NCBI RefSeq assembly: GCF_042675645.1
Contig: NZ_JBHTJH010000008.1
Coordinates: 1 to 48,415, forward strand
DNA length: 48,415 bases
Reading direction: 5' to 3'
DNA from: Sungkyunkwania multivorans
GTDB lineage: Bacteria > Bacteroidota > Bacteroidia > Flavobacteriales > Flavobacteriaceae
A model generated the notes under the pieces. That model was not told the origin of the DNA. It did no database searches and saw only the letters and a list, made by a program, of their open reading frames with translations. The position numbers and the translations under genes were made by a program. Numbering within the stretch: the stretch's first letter is position 1; each line of letters opens with the position of its first letter. This document shows, in pieces, positions 1 through 7,518 of the stretch.

Positions 1-104
1 ACGGCAAAGAGGCCCACAAAATTGGGGCGGGTAGGAGAGAAGATCATTGAAAATGCACAATGGGCCTGCCCGAAAGAATTATAAGTTAAGGCATTGCACG
101 TAAC
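1..104 (-). repeat. First 104 bases of a second, tandem copy of the 105-609 cassette
   Basis: Bases 1-104 are identical to 506-609 except at one position (90 against 595). Both copies end at the same GCACGTAAC. The offset is exactly 505 bases, so a 505-base unit is tandemly repeated and the second copy runs out of the window to the left. Read on the minus strand, both copies begin at G/TTACGTGC, the place where an integron integrase would cut (G^TTR). This is what duplicated gene cassettes look like. Confidence 0.8.
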
Positions 105-228
105 GGCCGGGTGTATGATCCGTTGCGTTGTTTGGCACCCAATTTAGCAAACAATCGCGAACCTGTGAAAATTCCGCTGGAATTTTCAGAAAAGTGACAG
201 GCCATAGCCATGGATCATACACATTGTT
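102..228 (-). repeat. attC-like site of the left cassette (127 bases)
   Basis: On the plus strand the site runs AAC (102-104), a 6-base spacer GGCCGG, the arm GTGTATGATCC, a 90-base middle, the complementary arm GGATCATACAC, the spacer ATT, and GTT (226-228). The 11-base arms pair perfectly, the outer AAC/GTT pair, and the spacers are 6 and 3 bases long. This is the same plan as the sites in the array at 41-48 kb. In integron terms these are R and L boxes separated by an unpaired spacer. Confidence 0.7.
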
Positions 229-524
229 ACGTGCTGTGCAGACCTAGGCCTTGCAAGTTGGCATGGACCAAGATTCCAGCCATTTTTTTCATCGCTGAGG
301 GCAGTGAAAGGCTTCGTCCAAAAGATAGCAAGATGGACAGCGACCATGTTGCGGCGACCAAAAAATGACGCCCGAAGAAGGTTAGAGAGTAACCGAGCCC
401 TATGCGCCAGGCTGCTCGCCGTAAGGGTAAGGCCTTGCAGGTAATAAAAGGTCATTGATACATTTTTTGCGAGCTGCGACCCAAAAAAATGGCCCAGGGC
501 GAGGGACGGCAAAGAGGCCCACAA
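186..524 (-). CDS. Possible small cassette-encoded protein, unknown
   Basis: A 112-codon frame inside the 505-base cassette. Its stop lies inside the attC-like site, as in several cassettes at the right end of the window. The protein is hydrophobic and basic, with no recognised domain and no clear start; an internal ATG is equally likely. The frame begins in sequence that also forms the repeated cassette head. It may be a chance frame in a cassette without a gene, so the call is weak. Confidence 0.25.
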   Translation of the reverse strand: MWASLPSLALGHFFGSQLAKNVSMTFYYLQGLTLTASSLAHRARLLSNLLRASFFGRRNMVAVHLAIFWTKPFTALSDEKNGWNLGPCQLARPRSAQHVTMCMIHGYGLSLF

Positions 525-609
525 AATTGGGGCGGGTAGGAGAGAAGATCATTGAAAATGCACAATGGGCCTGCCCGAAAGAATTATAAGTTAATGCATT
601 GCACGTAAC
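506..609 (-). repeat. Cassette head, copy 1 of the 104-base direct repeat
   Basis: Same sequence as 1-104 with one mismatch. Its right end (AAC at 607-609) is the junction with 610-946. What follows on the right, a GTATATAAACGC / GCGTTTAT hairpin (611-632), may be the remnant of an earlier attC or of an attI-like site. No GTT partner is visible there. Confidence 0.75.
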
Positions 610-946
610 TTGTATATAAACGCAATGGCGTTTATTTCCTATATATTTTAAATGATCATGCAGTTTATTCCTCCATATTGGTTGGCTAAAAGCCACTGGA
701 CTGGATGTATAAGTAAAAATAAGAAGTTTCCTGTAGTTGCTGCTACGGTTTTCCCGTAAAAAAAATTACTACCAAAAAGATAGGATCATAAACCGATACC
801 TCCTAATTATCCGCAGTTTCAACAAAGCTGTTTTGTTCTTGAAGATTTGGCCATTTGCCTGCAGATAAGTTTCTGAAAGAAATGATAGTGCTCACCAAAA
901 AGCAGGACAAAATACTTAAAACGATTGAATTTGGAAGTTGTCCCTA
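610..946. other. AT-rich gap between cassette and phage-like block
   Basis: No convincing gene. It holds an 8-bp hairpin (ATAAACGC/GCGTTTAT) next to the cassette junction. A rightward 42-codon frame (882-1010) starts here but runs antisense into the end of the 803-aa gene. No copy of the tRNA-Arg end is present, so this is not an obvious left attachment site. Confidence 0.5.
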
Positions 947-3358
947 TCACATCAATATCTCGTTGGGCAATTCCTCTCCGAGACCAGGATCAGGGATCAA
1001 TCGCTTGTGAAACATGTTGTAAAAGCGATTCAAGTCATTGCCGCGGTTCTTCTCGAGCGAGGCGTAGCGGTCCTGTGGATGGGTGCTCGTGTAGCAATGA
1101 ATGATCACCGTTGGGTTATGTGCCATCTTGTTGCCCCCATACATCTTCCCGTTCTCCTTCACCTGTATGATGAACACCCAGATCACCGAGGGGTACTTGT
1201 TTCTAAGATAGCTCAACTCATCGGCCGTAAGTCCGAGGTCCGTTGCGCTGTCGGCCACGATGACCTTGAAGTACTTGCACATTTCCTCGATCTCTTTCAA
1301 TGGATCCTCCACCTCGCCCTTGATCGCGATATTGCCTCTTCCCTTCGCAGTGGTGTTCCACTTCAGGGAGTTCTGCGTGTCCTTGCTATGGATCCCTCCT
1401 TGTTCATAGTCGATGTAGCCCACCGGCTGATTCATCTCACCGAATGCGTTCGCTATCTGCATGGCCAACTGAGACTTGCTGCTGTGCTTGTCACCCTTGA
1501 TCAGAATCAAAGCCTTGTGTGGCTGCAACTGCTGTAGGAACTGACCTATCTCCCCAGGTAGCATAAAAATACCATTGGCACGTCTAGGGGCCTTTGACGC
1601 GGCGATGAATCCTAGCTTCGATATCTTTGGGTCTGTGATGACTTTCCTATTTATAGGATGATCGCTAGCCCCTTCCGTGAGGTCATTGCCGGCAACGGTA
1701 AGCGCTTCTTTAACCGGAACAATGACCTCGTTGGAAACTGGAGCTGGTCGCTGTTCCTCGACCACTAGCTCGGAGGGTAATGGCCTCCCTTGTTTTCCAT
1801 TTTTCATGTTCGTAGTTGGTTTCGGCACGTGCTCCTCGTCCAAGACTATGACCGTTTTCCTATTGTTTTTATCGTTCTCGACCTTCACGATCTTTCCTCC
1901 TTTGAGGTACATGAATCCCTTCTTCAACTTACCTGAAGCCGAAAGACCGATCTTGGCAATTCCCTTGCGTCTCGGTGAGGCCATATCTTTGGCCTTTGAC
2001 CTCCCTTTATTTTTCTCCGACTTTGATGTCTTCGCCTTGGGTTCCTGGATTCCCATACGGTAGCTTGGTAACCCGTCCTTGTTCCTGTCCAGGATATGGT
2101 CGGCGGCAGCCTGTGCCTTGCTTGCAACCCTGAAGAAGAACTTGTCGTCCTTCTCCATGCTGTTGACAAGTCGTTTGCTCCATCCCTTCAGATACTTGGC
2201 ACTGTTCTCGATAGTGGAGAACAGGATACCAGATTCCGAGCAGAGGAACACCCCCCCGAGCTCTGCTATCAATTCTTCGAATGCATAGGCCTGATTTCCC
2301 CTGCTTCCTGTCAGGTCCCGGTCCAGACGCTTGTGATGTCCTGTGCTGTGCACCAGCTCATGGAATAGGGTGCTGTAATATGCCTGTTCATTGTTGAATG
2401 CATCTATGGGGGTCATCATCACCGTATCGGTACTCGGTCTATAGGAGGGCTGATCACCCTTGAAAATGATCTTTGGCGCATTGGGCATGGCCCCTACAAT
2501 GCGCTCGCCAATTTCGATGCGTTCCCTTATCGGTCTTTCGACATTGTCATTCTTTGGGACCTCACCAAAGTCGATCCCGATCACATCTCCGCCATTGAAG
2601 ACATTGTAATATTTCAGTATGGGTATGAAGCTGCCATCCACGAACCTGTCCACGGTCCATGCGGTGTTCTGGAGGATATTGATATTGTCCTTGTTCTTCA
2701 ATACCCAATTCTTGAATTTGACCTTGCTATAAGATGAGAAGGAGATTTGATTGTTGTCCGCTTCGGTATGGGTATAGAGCCTGGTGAAATAAACAACACG
2801 ATGTCCATTGCTTCCCTTCTTCAGTTTCCCCTTGAATTTCTTGATCTGGTTGAAGGTGAGGAAAAAGGGGTTCTTCCATACCTTGGGTGCGAGGATGTGC
2901 TCGCCATCGATCGACTTGACCTCGAAGTTCAACAGGAAGTAGTTGATGCCCCTGTAGCCTTTCTTGCTCTCATAGTTCACTGCTTGCAGACCGTTGTAGA
3001 GGGTGGTTCGTTCCCATTCCCGTTGCCAAGGTAGATTGCCTACTTTTTTGATGGTGTTGACCATCAGGTCAGTCACATACTTGTATATCTCAGAGGGCGT
3101 GACCGGTTTGCCCATCCCTCTATAAGGACGTTGGTCCTCGTGGAAGAGAGTGCCCAACATCGAGACCGGAACTACCTCTTCCTGATGTCCCACGTCCAGT
3201 TTGAAATGCCTGGCCTTTGGATATGCTGCAAGCAGTCCAGCCAGTTTCTTGGAGACATGCAGCTGTTCCTCAGATCTCGCGACCTTCTCGATTTCGACAA
3301 GCTCCTCTCTCTTTGTCCTTCGCCCGTTGAGGGCATTGTATCTCTCTATACATTTCAT
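947..3358 (-). CDS. Polyvalent protein: ArdC-like N-domain, zincin peptidase, RecA-like ATPase
   Basis: An 803-aa protein and the last gene of the leftward block. Residues about 85-220 resemble the ArdC N-terminal single-strand-DNA-binding domain (TPSEIY, LPWQREW, YRGINYFLLNF). Residues about 325-370 form a zincin with HELVH (333-337) and a downstream EELIAE. Residues 615-803 form a RecA/RadA-like ATPase with P-loop GDKHSSKS (the usual second glycine is serine), Walker B VIVADS and a late EKNR. ArdC proteins counter restriction when an element enters a cell. In phages and conjugative elements such multi-domain proteins are thought to enter with the DNA. The ATPase could serve recombination, replication or genome packaging; it is the only packaging-ATPase candidate in the block. 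Its ATG overlaps the previous stop (ATGA). The domain calls are good; the role is inferred. Confidence 0.82.
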   Translation of the reverse strand: MKCIERYNALNGRRTKREELVEIEKVARSEEQLHVSKKLAGLLAAYPKARHFKLDVGHQEEVVPVSMLGTLFHEDQRPYRGMGKPVTPSEIYKYVTDLMVNTIKKVGNLPWQREWERTTLYNGLQAVNYESKKGYRGINYFLLNFEVKSIDGEHILAPKVWKNPFFLTFNQIKKFKGKLKKGSNGHRVVYFTRLYTHTEADNNQISFSSYSKVKFKNWVLKNKDNINILQNTAWTVDRFVDGSFIPILKYYNVFNGGDVIGIDFGEVPKNDNVERPIRERIEIGERIVGAMPNAPKIIFKGDQPSYRPSTDTVMMTPIDAFNNEQAYYSTLFHELVHSTGHHKRLDRDLTGSRGNQAYAFEELIAELGGVFLCSESGILFSTIENSAKYLKGWSKRLVNSMEKDDKFFFRVASKAQAAADHILDRNKDGLPSYRMGIQEPKAKTSKSEKNKGRSKAKDMASPRRKGIAKIGLSASGKLKKGFMYLKGGKIVKVENDKNNRKTVIVLDEEHVPKPTTNMKNGKQGRPLPSELVVEEQRPAPVSNEVIVPVKEALTVAGNDLTEGASDHPINRKVITDPKISKLGFIAASKAPRRANGIFMLPGEIGQFLQQLQPHKALILIKGDKHSSKSQLAMQIANAFGEMNQPVGYIDYEQGGIHSKDTQNSLKWNTTAKGRGNIAIKGEVEDPLKEIEEMCKYFKVIVADSATDLGLTADELSYLRNKYPSVIWVFIIQVKENGKMYGGNKMAHNPTVIIHCYTSTHPQDRYASLEKNRGNDLNRFYNMFHKRLIPDPGLGEELPNEILM

Positions 3359-3813
3359 CGCTGTTGATCTATGGTGTAGGTCCTTCCCAGCACTTCCAGG
3401 TCTGCCGCTACCTGCAGGTCGTCCAATTGACCGAACAGTAGGCTTGTGGCCACCTGGCCGATATTGGCACGTACCCTTACCGAAGGGAGGGCGGTCGAGG
3501 AGTTAGGAGGGATGTCGAGTTCGAAGAAATTCGTGTCTGCGGTTCCCAGGAAGTTCCCATTGTCATCGAAGAACCTGAGCTGTCTCAGGCTGGCATTCTT
3601 GAAGGTGTTGAAACCGAAGCTGGCCATCGTTGGATTGACCAACGAGACGTCTGCAGTAAATAAGAGCTTTCCCTTGGATATGTCAATGTCGGAGATCCTT
3701 GTTATACGGACCTTGATATTGTCCATTATCTGTTGGAGGTCCGTTGCCTTACTTCTCCCGAACAGGAACAGCGCCCCCGCTCCTAAAGCCAATATGCTAA
3801 GCAACACTTTCAT
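3355..3813 (-). CDS. Membrane-anchored LEA14/WHy-like protein
   Basis: A 152-aa protein. Residues 2-18 are a membrane anchor or signal (LLSILALGAGALFLFG). The rest is beta-rich and resembles the LEA type 2 (WHy) fold: a strand ending in VSLVNPT, then residues on a conformer such as LRFFDDNGNFLGTADT, then PPNSSTALPSVRVRANI. Such domains are known in bacteria as envelope or stress proteins. In this context it may be a virion membrane or envelope-crossing protein. It is coupled by ATGA to the polyvalent gene downstream and overlaps the 38-codon gene upstream by 17 bases. The fold assignment is by eye and moderate. Confidence 0.6.
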   Translation of the reverse strand: MKVLLSILALGAGALFLFGRSKATDLQQIMDNIKVRITRISDIDISKGKLLFTADVSLVNPTMASFGFNTFKNASLRQLRFFDDNGNFLGTADTNFFELDIPPNSSTALPSVRVRANIGQVATSLLFGQLDDLQVAADLEVLGRTYTIDQQR

Positions 3814-3913
3814 TCTTCCCTTTTGTTATAGTTAGCCTCTCCAGACCCCTGTAGACGAAGTAGAAGACCGTTGCGGTCACTATGGACGTTATGATAGTTT
3901 CCTTCAAATTCAT
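3797..3913 (-). CDS. 38-aa single-pass membrane peptide
   Basis: A small gene reading MNLKETIITSIVTATV and ending in KNESVA. It has one hydrophobic segment (about residues 7-20) and a basic tail. Its ATG overlaps the stop of the spanin-like gene (ATGA at 3910-3913) and its end overlaps the next gene's start, so it fits the coupled chain exactly. Possible roles are a minor virion membrane peptide or a lysis accessory protein. It has no recognised family. Confidence 0.65.
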   Translation of the reverse strand: MNLKETIITSIVTATVFYFVYRGLERLTITKGKNESVA

Positions 3914-4464
3914 CTCTTGTTACTTTTCTTTAAGATACCGATCAATGGATTCACAAGCAGTCTGATCCTACTCATTATCTGTGGTGCGAACCATAAAAGC
4001 AATGCCACCCAGACCCACATCGGTATCATCCTTATCACCTTCTTGGTATTCTCTATGAGGATCTGCTCGAATGATCTTTCCATCTTGGTCTCGGTCGTTG
4101 TGGTGGTCTCGATGTCGCTGGTCTCACCGACGATCGAGGCTATCTTGAAGGCCAGTGCATCTTCATCGAAGACGATCCTGGTACTGTTGCTCCCACTTCT
4201 GGCCCCGGCGCTGAAATTTGAGAAGGCCTCCCTCACCAGCTCGTTCACCAAACTGTCCGTGCTCTTCAAAGGGATCATGTACTCGTTGTCGATCGCCCTG
4301 TTGATCGATTTGGTCCTTGAACTGTCCCTTAGCATCTCACTCTTTTCGGTCTGCCTGGTGACATTGGACCGTTCCGTTGTCTTCTTTGTGCCTAGACATC
4401 CTATGAGAAGAAAGGGAAGGAGTATGTATAATGTTGTTCTCATGTTGCTTGAATGTTTTGTCAT
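3910..4464 (-). CDS. Lipoprotein with C-terminal membrane helix, u-spanin-like
   Basis: A 184-aa protein read from the ATG at 4462-4464, which overlaps the upstream stop by ATGA. It has a lipoprotein signal with lipobox LIGC (Cys23), a long polar and helical middle, and one strong membrane helix near the C-terminus (about 147-164, MWVWVALLLWFAPQ) followed by a basic tail. An outer-membrane lipid anchor at one end and an inner-membrane helix at the other is the plan of unimolecular spanins such as T1 gp11, which fuse the two membranes at lysis. It follows a holin-like gene. The function is inferred from topology, not from sequence similarity. Confidence 0.65.
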   Translation of the reverse strand: MTKHSSNMRTTLYILLPFLLIGCLGTKKTTERSNVTRQTEKSEMLRDSSRTKSINRAIDNEYMIPLKSTDSLVNELVREAFSNFSAGARSGSNSTRIVFDEDALAFKIASIVGETSDIETTTTTETKMERSFEQILIENTKKVIRMIPMWVWVALLLWFAPQIMSRIRLLVNPLIGILKKSNKR

Positions 4465-4739
4465 GCTGCACAATTGTTGGTACACTTCTTCTTGAACTGG
4501 TTTATCTGCTTCTCGAGCTCGGCCAACTTGGTAAGTACCTTCTTATGTTCATTGGCCAGTTCGTCATATCGCCGCTTGTCCTCCTCGACATATTCGGCAT
4601 ATACCTTCTGTATCTTCGACATCACATCGGTCTCGGTACTCTTCACTTCCGCCAGGCGCTTCCTTCGCTCGAACAGGTAGCCGAGTATCGAAACACCCCC
4701 AAAGACGTAGGGGATGAGTATTGTGATGATCTCATTCAT
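4461..4739 (-). CDS. Holin-like or Rz-like membrane protein with coiled coil
   Basis: A 92-aa protein with an N-terminal membrane helix (about 4-22), a basic RRKR turn, then a charged coiled coil (about 30-85) ending in a Cys-Thr-Asn-Asn-Cys tail. The helix-plus-coil shape fits several small phage lysis proteins. Its place next to a spanin-like lipoprotein and near an M15 peptidase supports a lysis role, but any virion membrane protein could look like this. Confidence 0.6.
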   Translation of the reverse strand: MNEIITILIPYVFGGVSILGYLFERRKRLAEVKSTETDVMSKIQKVYAEYVEEDKRRYDELANEHKKVLTKLAELEKQINQFKKKCTNNCAA

Positions 4740-4760
4740 AGTAGGTCCTTTTTTAAAGTT

Positions 4761-4961
4761 CTATAGCTCAGGTTTCTTGGTGGTTTCCAAGGCCAGCGAT
4801 ACCCTCTTTCTTTTATCTATTTCAACTATGAGATCTTCTAGGGTAAGTTCCTCTGGTTTCTCTATCCCATTCTCGGATGCGATGTCCAATAACTTCCTGA
4901 TGGTGATATGTGCGTAATTCATTGTATTCGTTTTTGGTGTTTCTTCTAAAGTGCTATCCAT
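4761..4961 (-). CDS. Small acidic helical protein, unknown
   Basis: A 66-aa protein if started at 4961, which overlaps the fibre-like gene by 16 bases. A second ATG at 4922 would give 53 aa starting MNYAHITIRKLLDIA. The sequence is helical and charged, with a leucine-rich EELTLEDLIVEID stretch and no membrane segment. No family is recognised. It sits in the leftward block, so it is probably a minor virion or assembly factor. Confidence 0.55.
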   Translation of the reverse strand: MDSTLEETPKTNTMNYAHITIRKLLDIASENGIEKPEELTLEDLIVEIDKRKRVSLALETTKKPEL

Positions 4962-5605
4962 GCAGTGCCATCATAGACCACCTCATATTGACTCCCAGGT
5001 GCGATCGCTACGGTATTCGTCACGATGTTGTTCAATGAGGTCGACCTATTCATGATCCGAAAATATCGATCCTTGACGGCCACGGTCGGAAGGTTCACGT
5101 TCAACGCCCCGGCGGTCGTATTCTCGATATTCTGTATCGATGGGGAGTTGGCATCCAACGTCTTCGCCGCTGTGATGGTCTCCCTGTTGGTCTTTACGGA
5201 TAGCAAGGCGTTCTTGAGGAATACGTTCTCGTTGGGGTCCTCAAACAACAACTGACCGTTTCCGGTGTTGTCCTTCAACAGCCACCCGGCCTGTGAGTTC
5301 GTGCTATTGTCGGTACTTGGCTTCAGGATCACTCCAGAACCGACCTCGAACTCTGCCCCGGACCTTCCCTGCATCCTCAATGAACCGGTCAGCCCACTGT
5401 TAAGCAGGACCGCTCCACCAGCATTTGATATGGACCCTCCAAATATCCCACTTCGAACGATGAACTCGAATGTGAGGACATCGATCGCGGTGAGCTTTGT
5501 CAGGTCGCCCTCCAGTCTAACAATGTCAAGCGTATCGGTCAGACCGTTCTCGAACGTCTTGGCAGGTGGGATGACCGGTCTGCTCTTTGATATGACTCCT
5601 ATCAT
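4946..5605 (-). CDS. Fibre/spike-like beta protein
   Basis: A 219-aa protein from the ATG at 5603-5605, 25 bases after the M15 gene; an upstream start would overlap that gene. The sequence is rich in G, N, S, T and short beta repeats and ends in GSQYEVVYDGTAWIAL, the type of C-terminal strand seen at the tips of phage fibres and spikes. No chaperone or cleavage motif is seen. It is likely the receptor-binding or spike protein of the particle. Confidence 0.6.
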   Translation of the reverse strand: MIGVISKSRPVIPPAKTFENGLTDTLDIVRLEGDLTKLTAIDVLTFEFIVRSGIFGGSISNAGGAVLLNSGLTGSLRMQGRSGAEFEVGSGVILKPSTDNSTNSQAGWLLKDNTGNGQLLFEDPNENVFLKNALLSVKTNRETITAAKTLDANSPSIQNIENTTAGALNVNLPTVAVKDRYFRIMNRSTSLNNIVTNTVAIAPGSQYEVVYDGTAWIAL

Positions 5606-5630
5606 TACGTGTTCGTTTTTTTTCGTTATT

Positions 5631-6173
5631 CTATACCAGGATAAATCCTCTTGCATCCCTCTGACCATTCAGGTATATGTTCTTGGCCTGTGATATCGAA
5701 AGCCCGTTCCTGAACTGGAAGTGTGGCCTGTCCTTCCTTGTCCATCGACCTCCCCATTCAAACCCTTCTCTTTCAAATTCTCGTGCGATGATCTCCCATC
5801 GTGGATTGCTCCATAGTGCTTTACCGTTTTTTATTTCTACCACATCGACAGCGAGCGCATAGTTGTGCCAGCTTTCACCAGCGCGTGCGTTCGTGACCTT
5901 CGGAAGATGGAGGTCCTTCGTCCTTCCGATGGCATATAGTTCATCCTGTAGCTCGAAGCTGCGGAAATGGCCATCCTTGGTGATCCTCACCTTGATACCC
6001 ATCCTGTCCAGCCTATTTATCGCTCCGGAGACCTTATCCCTAATGATCGGGTGGAGGTTCCTGATGCGTCTGTTGGTAAATCTGTCCCATGTGTCCATGA
6101 TAAGGTCCTTGTTTGTGATTCCTAATATGGCTATCGCTCCAATGGCAGCGAGTATGTACTGCCACCTATTCAT
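5631..6173 (-). CDS. Membrane-anchored M15 peptidase (endolysin-like)
   Basis: A 180-aa protein. The start at 6171-6173 shares one base with the previous stop (TGATG). A membrane helix (residues 4-20) is followed by a peptidase M15 domain of the L-alanyl-D-glutamate / D-Ala-D-Ala type, with zinc motif SWHNYALAVD (His103, Asp110) and a second half FEWGGRW...DRPHF (His151). These enzymes cut peptidoglycan cross-bridges and are common phage lysins. The anchor suggests a virion-bound or membrane-held lysin rather than a free endolysin. Confidence 0.85.
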   Translation of the reverse strand: MNRWQYILAAIGAIAILGITNKDLIMDTWDRFTNRRIRNLHPIIRDKVSGAINRLDRMGIKVRITKDGHFRSFELQDELYAIGRTKDLHLPKVTNARAGESWHNYALAVDVVEIKNGKALWSNPRWEIIAREFEREGFEWGGRWTRKDRPHFQFRNGLSISQAKNIYLNGQRDARGFILV

Positions 6174-6703
6174 CAGATGGAGGCCTTTATCGTTTTGCTT
6201 GGCCTTAGCAGCCTGTACCCACCATAGACGAGCAATGCCCACATCCATAGTGGGATCCTCAGATCGCTCGGTGGTGTGTTCGCCGTAACGACGACGTCCT
6301 CCAGCTGTGTGGTCTCGTCCTCCAATACGATCTGAGAGGGGATGCGACTTGCAGGAATGCTCACCGTTTCCTTTCCGAGATGCGATATGCTCACCATGCC
6401 ATTGGCGGGCACGTCCAGAAAGAACAGCCCTCTTGCGCTGGTGATGGTCGTCACCAGTGGACCGCCAGGGATTTCGGCCACCACGTGTGCGCCGATCAGT
6501 GGTGTTCCGTTGGTGTCCACCACCTGCGAGGTGATGTCGATGGTCGCGGCGACCGTGTTCTGTAAGCAACCTTTCGTTGCGCAATTAGGTTCTAACGGGT
6601 CCTGCGCCCATTCTCGTGGGTCACCGAATGGAAGTCCATCGGGATCGAATCCAAGATCCATCTCGATGATCGGTTGTGGTGCTTTTACTAAGTTCAATTC
6701 CAT
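6173..6703 (-). CDS. Carboxypeptidase-regulatory-like domain protein with C-terminal membrane helix
   Basis: A 176-aa protein. Residues about 55-130 match the CarboxypepD_reg-like fold that begins SusC-type outer-membrane receptors (SQVVDTNGTPLIGAHV, GLFFLDVPANG, ending in EDVVVT). A membrane helix (IPLWMWALLVYGGYRLL) and a basic tail follow. Cys41 and Cys46 lie in the N-terminal part. On a particle it could be a surface decoration or a contact to the host envelope. The domain call is confident; the role is open. Confidence 0.75.
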   Translation of the reverse strand: MELNLVKAPQPIIEMDLGFDPDGLPFGDPREWAQDPLEPNCATKGCLQNTVAATIDITSQVVDTNGTPLIGAHVVAEIPGGPLVTTITSARGLFFLDVPANGMVSISHLGKETVSIPASRIPSQIVLEDETTQLEDVVVTANTPPSDLRIPLWMWALLVYGGYRLLRPSKTIKASI

Positions 6704-6716
6704 AGCAATTTTTGTT

Positions 6717-7313
6717 TTATGCGAACGAGAAGCCCGCTTGATTCACTCTTTCCTTTACCAGGTCATAGACCTCGCCATCCCCGGGACCCAGTTCACTTTG
6801 AAGCCAGTACACGAGATTTCGAGGTTCATAGCTGTCAAGGTTGCTGAAGAATCCTTCCGGTGGCGAATTGTGGCCATTATAGTCCTTGTTGCCAAATGCA
6901 TCGAATACCTTCAGGAAGTCCTGGCCATTGTCGATGCGTCTGAAGACGGCCAGGATGACGTCCTCATCGGTGCCCCAAAAGGGCTGTTTGGCGTTCATCG
7001 CGTCCAATAGCTGCTGTGCAAAGTTGATGGCCGTCTGGTTGGATATGGTCGCACCCACCGTGCTTCCACCGGTTCCCTCTACCTGGTCGTCTATATCGGG
7101 GTCCCCCGTTAGGATGCCGGTCACCCTTTTGGAGGCGGTACGTACAAGACTGACGATCAAAATGGCCCCGACGATCCCACCAACGATGTACAGGGTGGGG
7201 AGGGAGTTGGTGACCACGGTGTCGCCGATGGACCTCACTGCCTTTGCAGCAGTGCCCTTTACCTTCTGGATGTTGCTGTTGCCTTTTCGTTTCTTTATCG
7301 TTGCTGCCTTCAT
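6717..7313 (-). CDS. Basic membrane protein with annexin-like segment
   Basis: A 198-aa protein with a strongly basic N-terminus (KKRKGNSNIQKVKG), a membrane helix about residues 41-58, and a helical C-terminal half holding FWGTDEDVILAVFRRI, which resembles the GTDE core of an annexin-type repeat. The order of basic stretch, helix and soluble domain would suit a protein sitting in a virion membrane with the basic part facing DNA. The annexin-like match is short. Confidence 0.6.
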   Translation of the reverse strand: MKAATIKKRKGNSNIQKVKGTAAKAVRSIGDTVVTNSLPTLYIVGGIVGAILIVSLVRTASKRVTGILTGDPDIDDQVEGTGGSTVGATISNQTAINFAQQLLDAMNAKQPFWGTDEDVILAVFRRIDNGQDFLKVFDAFGNKDYNGHNSPPEGFFSNLDSYEPRNLVYWLQSELGPGDGEVYDLVKERVNQAGFSFA

Positions 7314-7323
7314 CTTGTCCGTT

Positions 7324-7518
7324 TTAGATATTCAAGAACATCCGTACCGTTCGATATTTGCCGTCGTTCTCAAAGTATTCGACCGCTTTGGGCGACCTGG
7401 ACACCTTCTTCAACCTCAAGAGCACCTTTGTAGGCAGCTCATTGATGGCATCCATGGCGTCCTTGCGCTGTGATGTGTCCATCGTGTCCGAGCCTGAGAT
7501 CCTAACCGTCAGTGCCAT
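7324..7518 (-). CDS. Small protein, unknown
   Basis: A 64-aa protein whose start overlaps the end of the coiled-coil gene by 17 bases. It is mixed alpha/beta and basic at the end of its helix (LLRLKKVSRSPKAVEYF). No membrane segment and no family are recognised. Its place in the coupled chain of structural genes supports it as real. Confidence 0.55.
   Translation of the reverse strand: MALTVRISGSDTMDTSQRKDAMDAINELPTKVLLRLKKVSRSPKAVEYFENDGKYRTVRMFLNI

Noticed and set aside
400..696. 98-codon minus-strand frame across the cassette junction at 609
   Set aside because: It spans two unrelated pieces of DNA and has no domain; probably a chance frame.
882..1010. Rightward 42-codon frame beginning MIVLTKKQDKILK
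   Set aside because: It runs antisense into the end of the clearly coding 803-aa gene and has no recognised domain.
1677..2063. Plus-strand frames opposite the 803-aa gene (also 938-1537, 2096-2368, 2747-3034)
   Set aside because: They mirror a gene with intact domains and show composition typical of antisense shadows.
5677..6584. Long N-terminal extension of the M15 gene (start at 6584)
   Set aside because: The extension overlaps the carboxypeptidase-regulatory gene in another frame and is full of Arg/His; the TGATG start at 6173 is far better.
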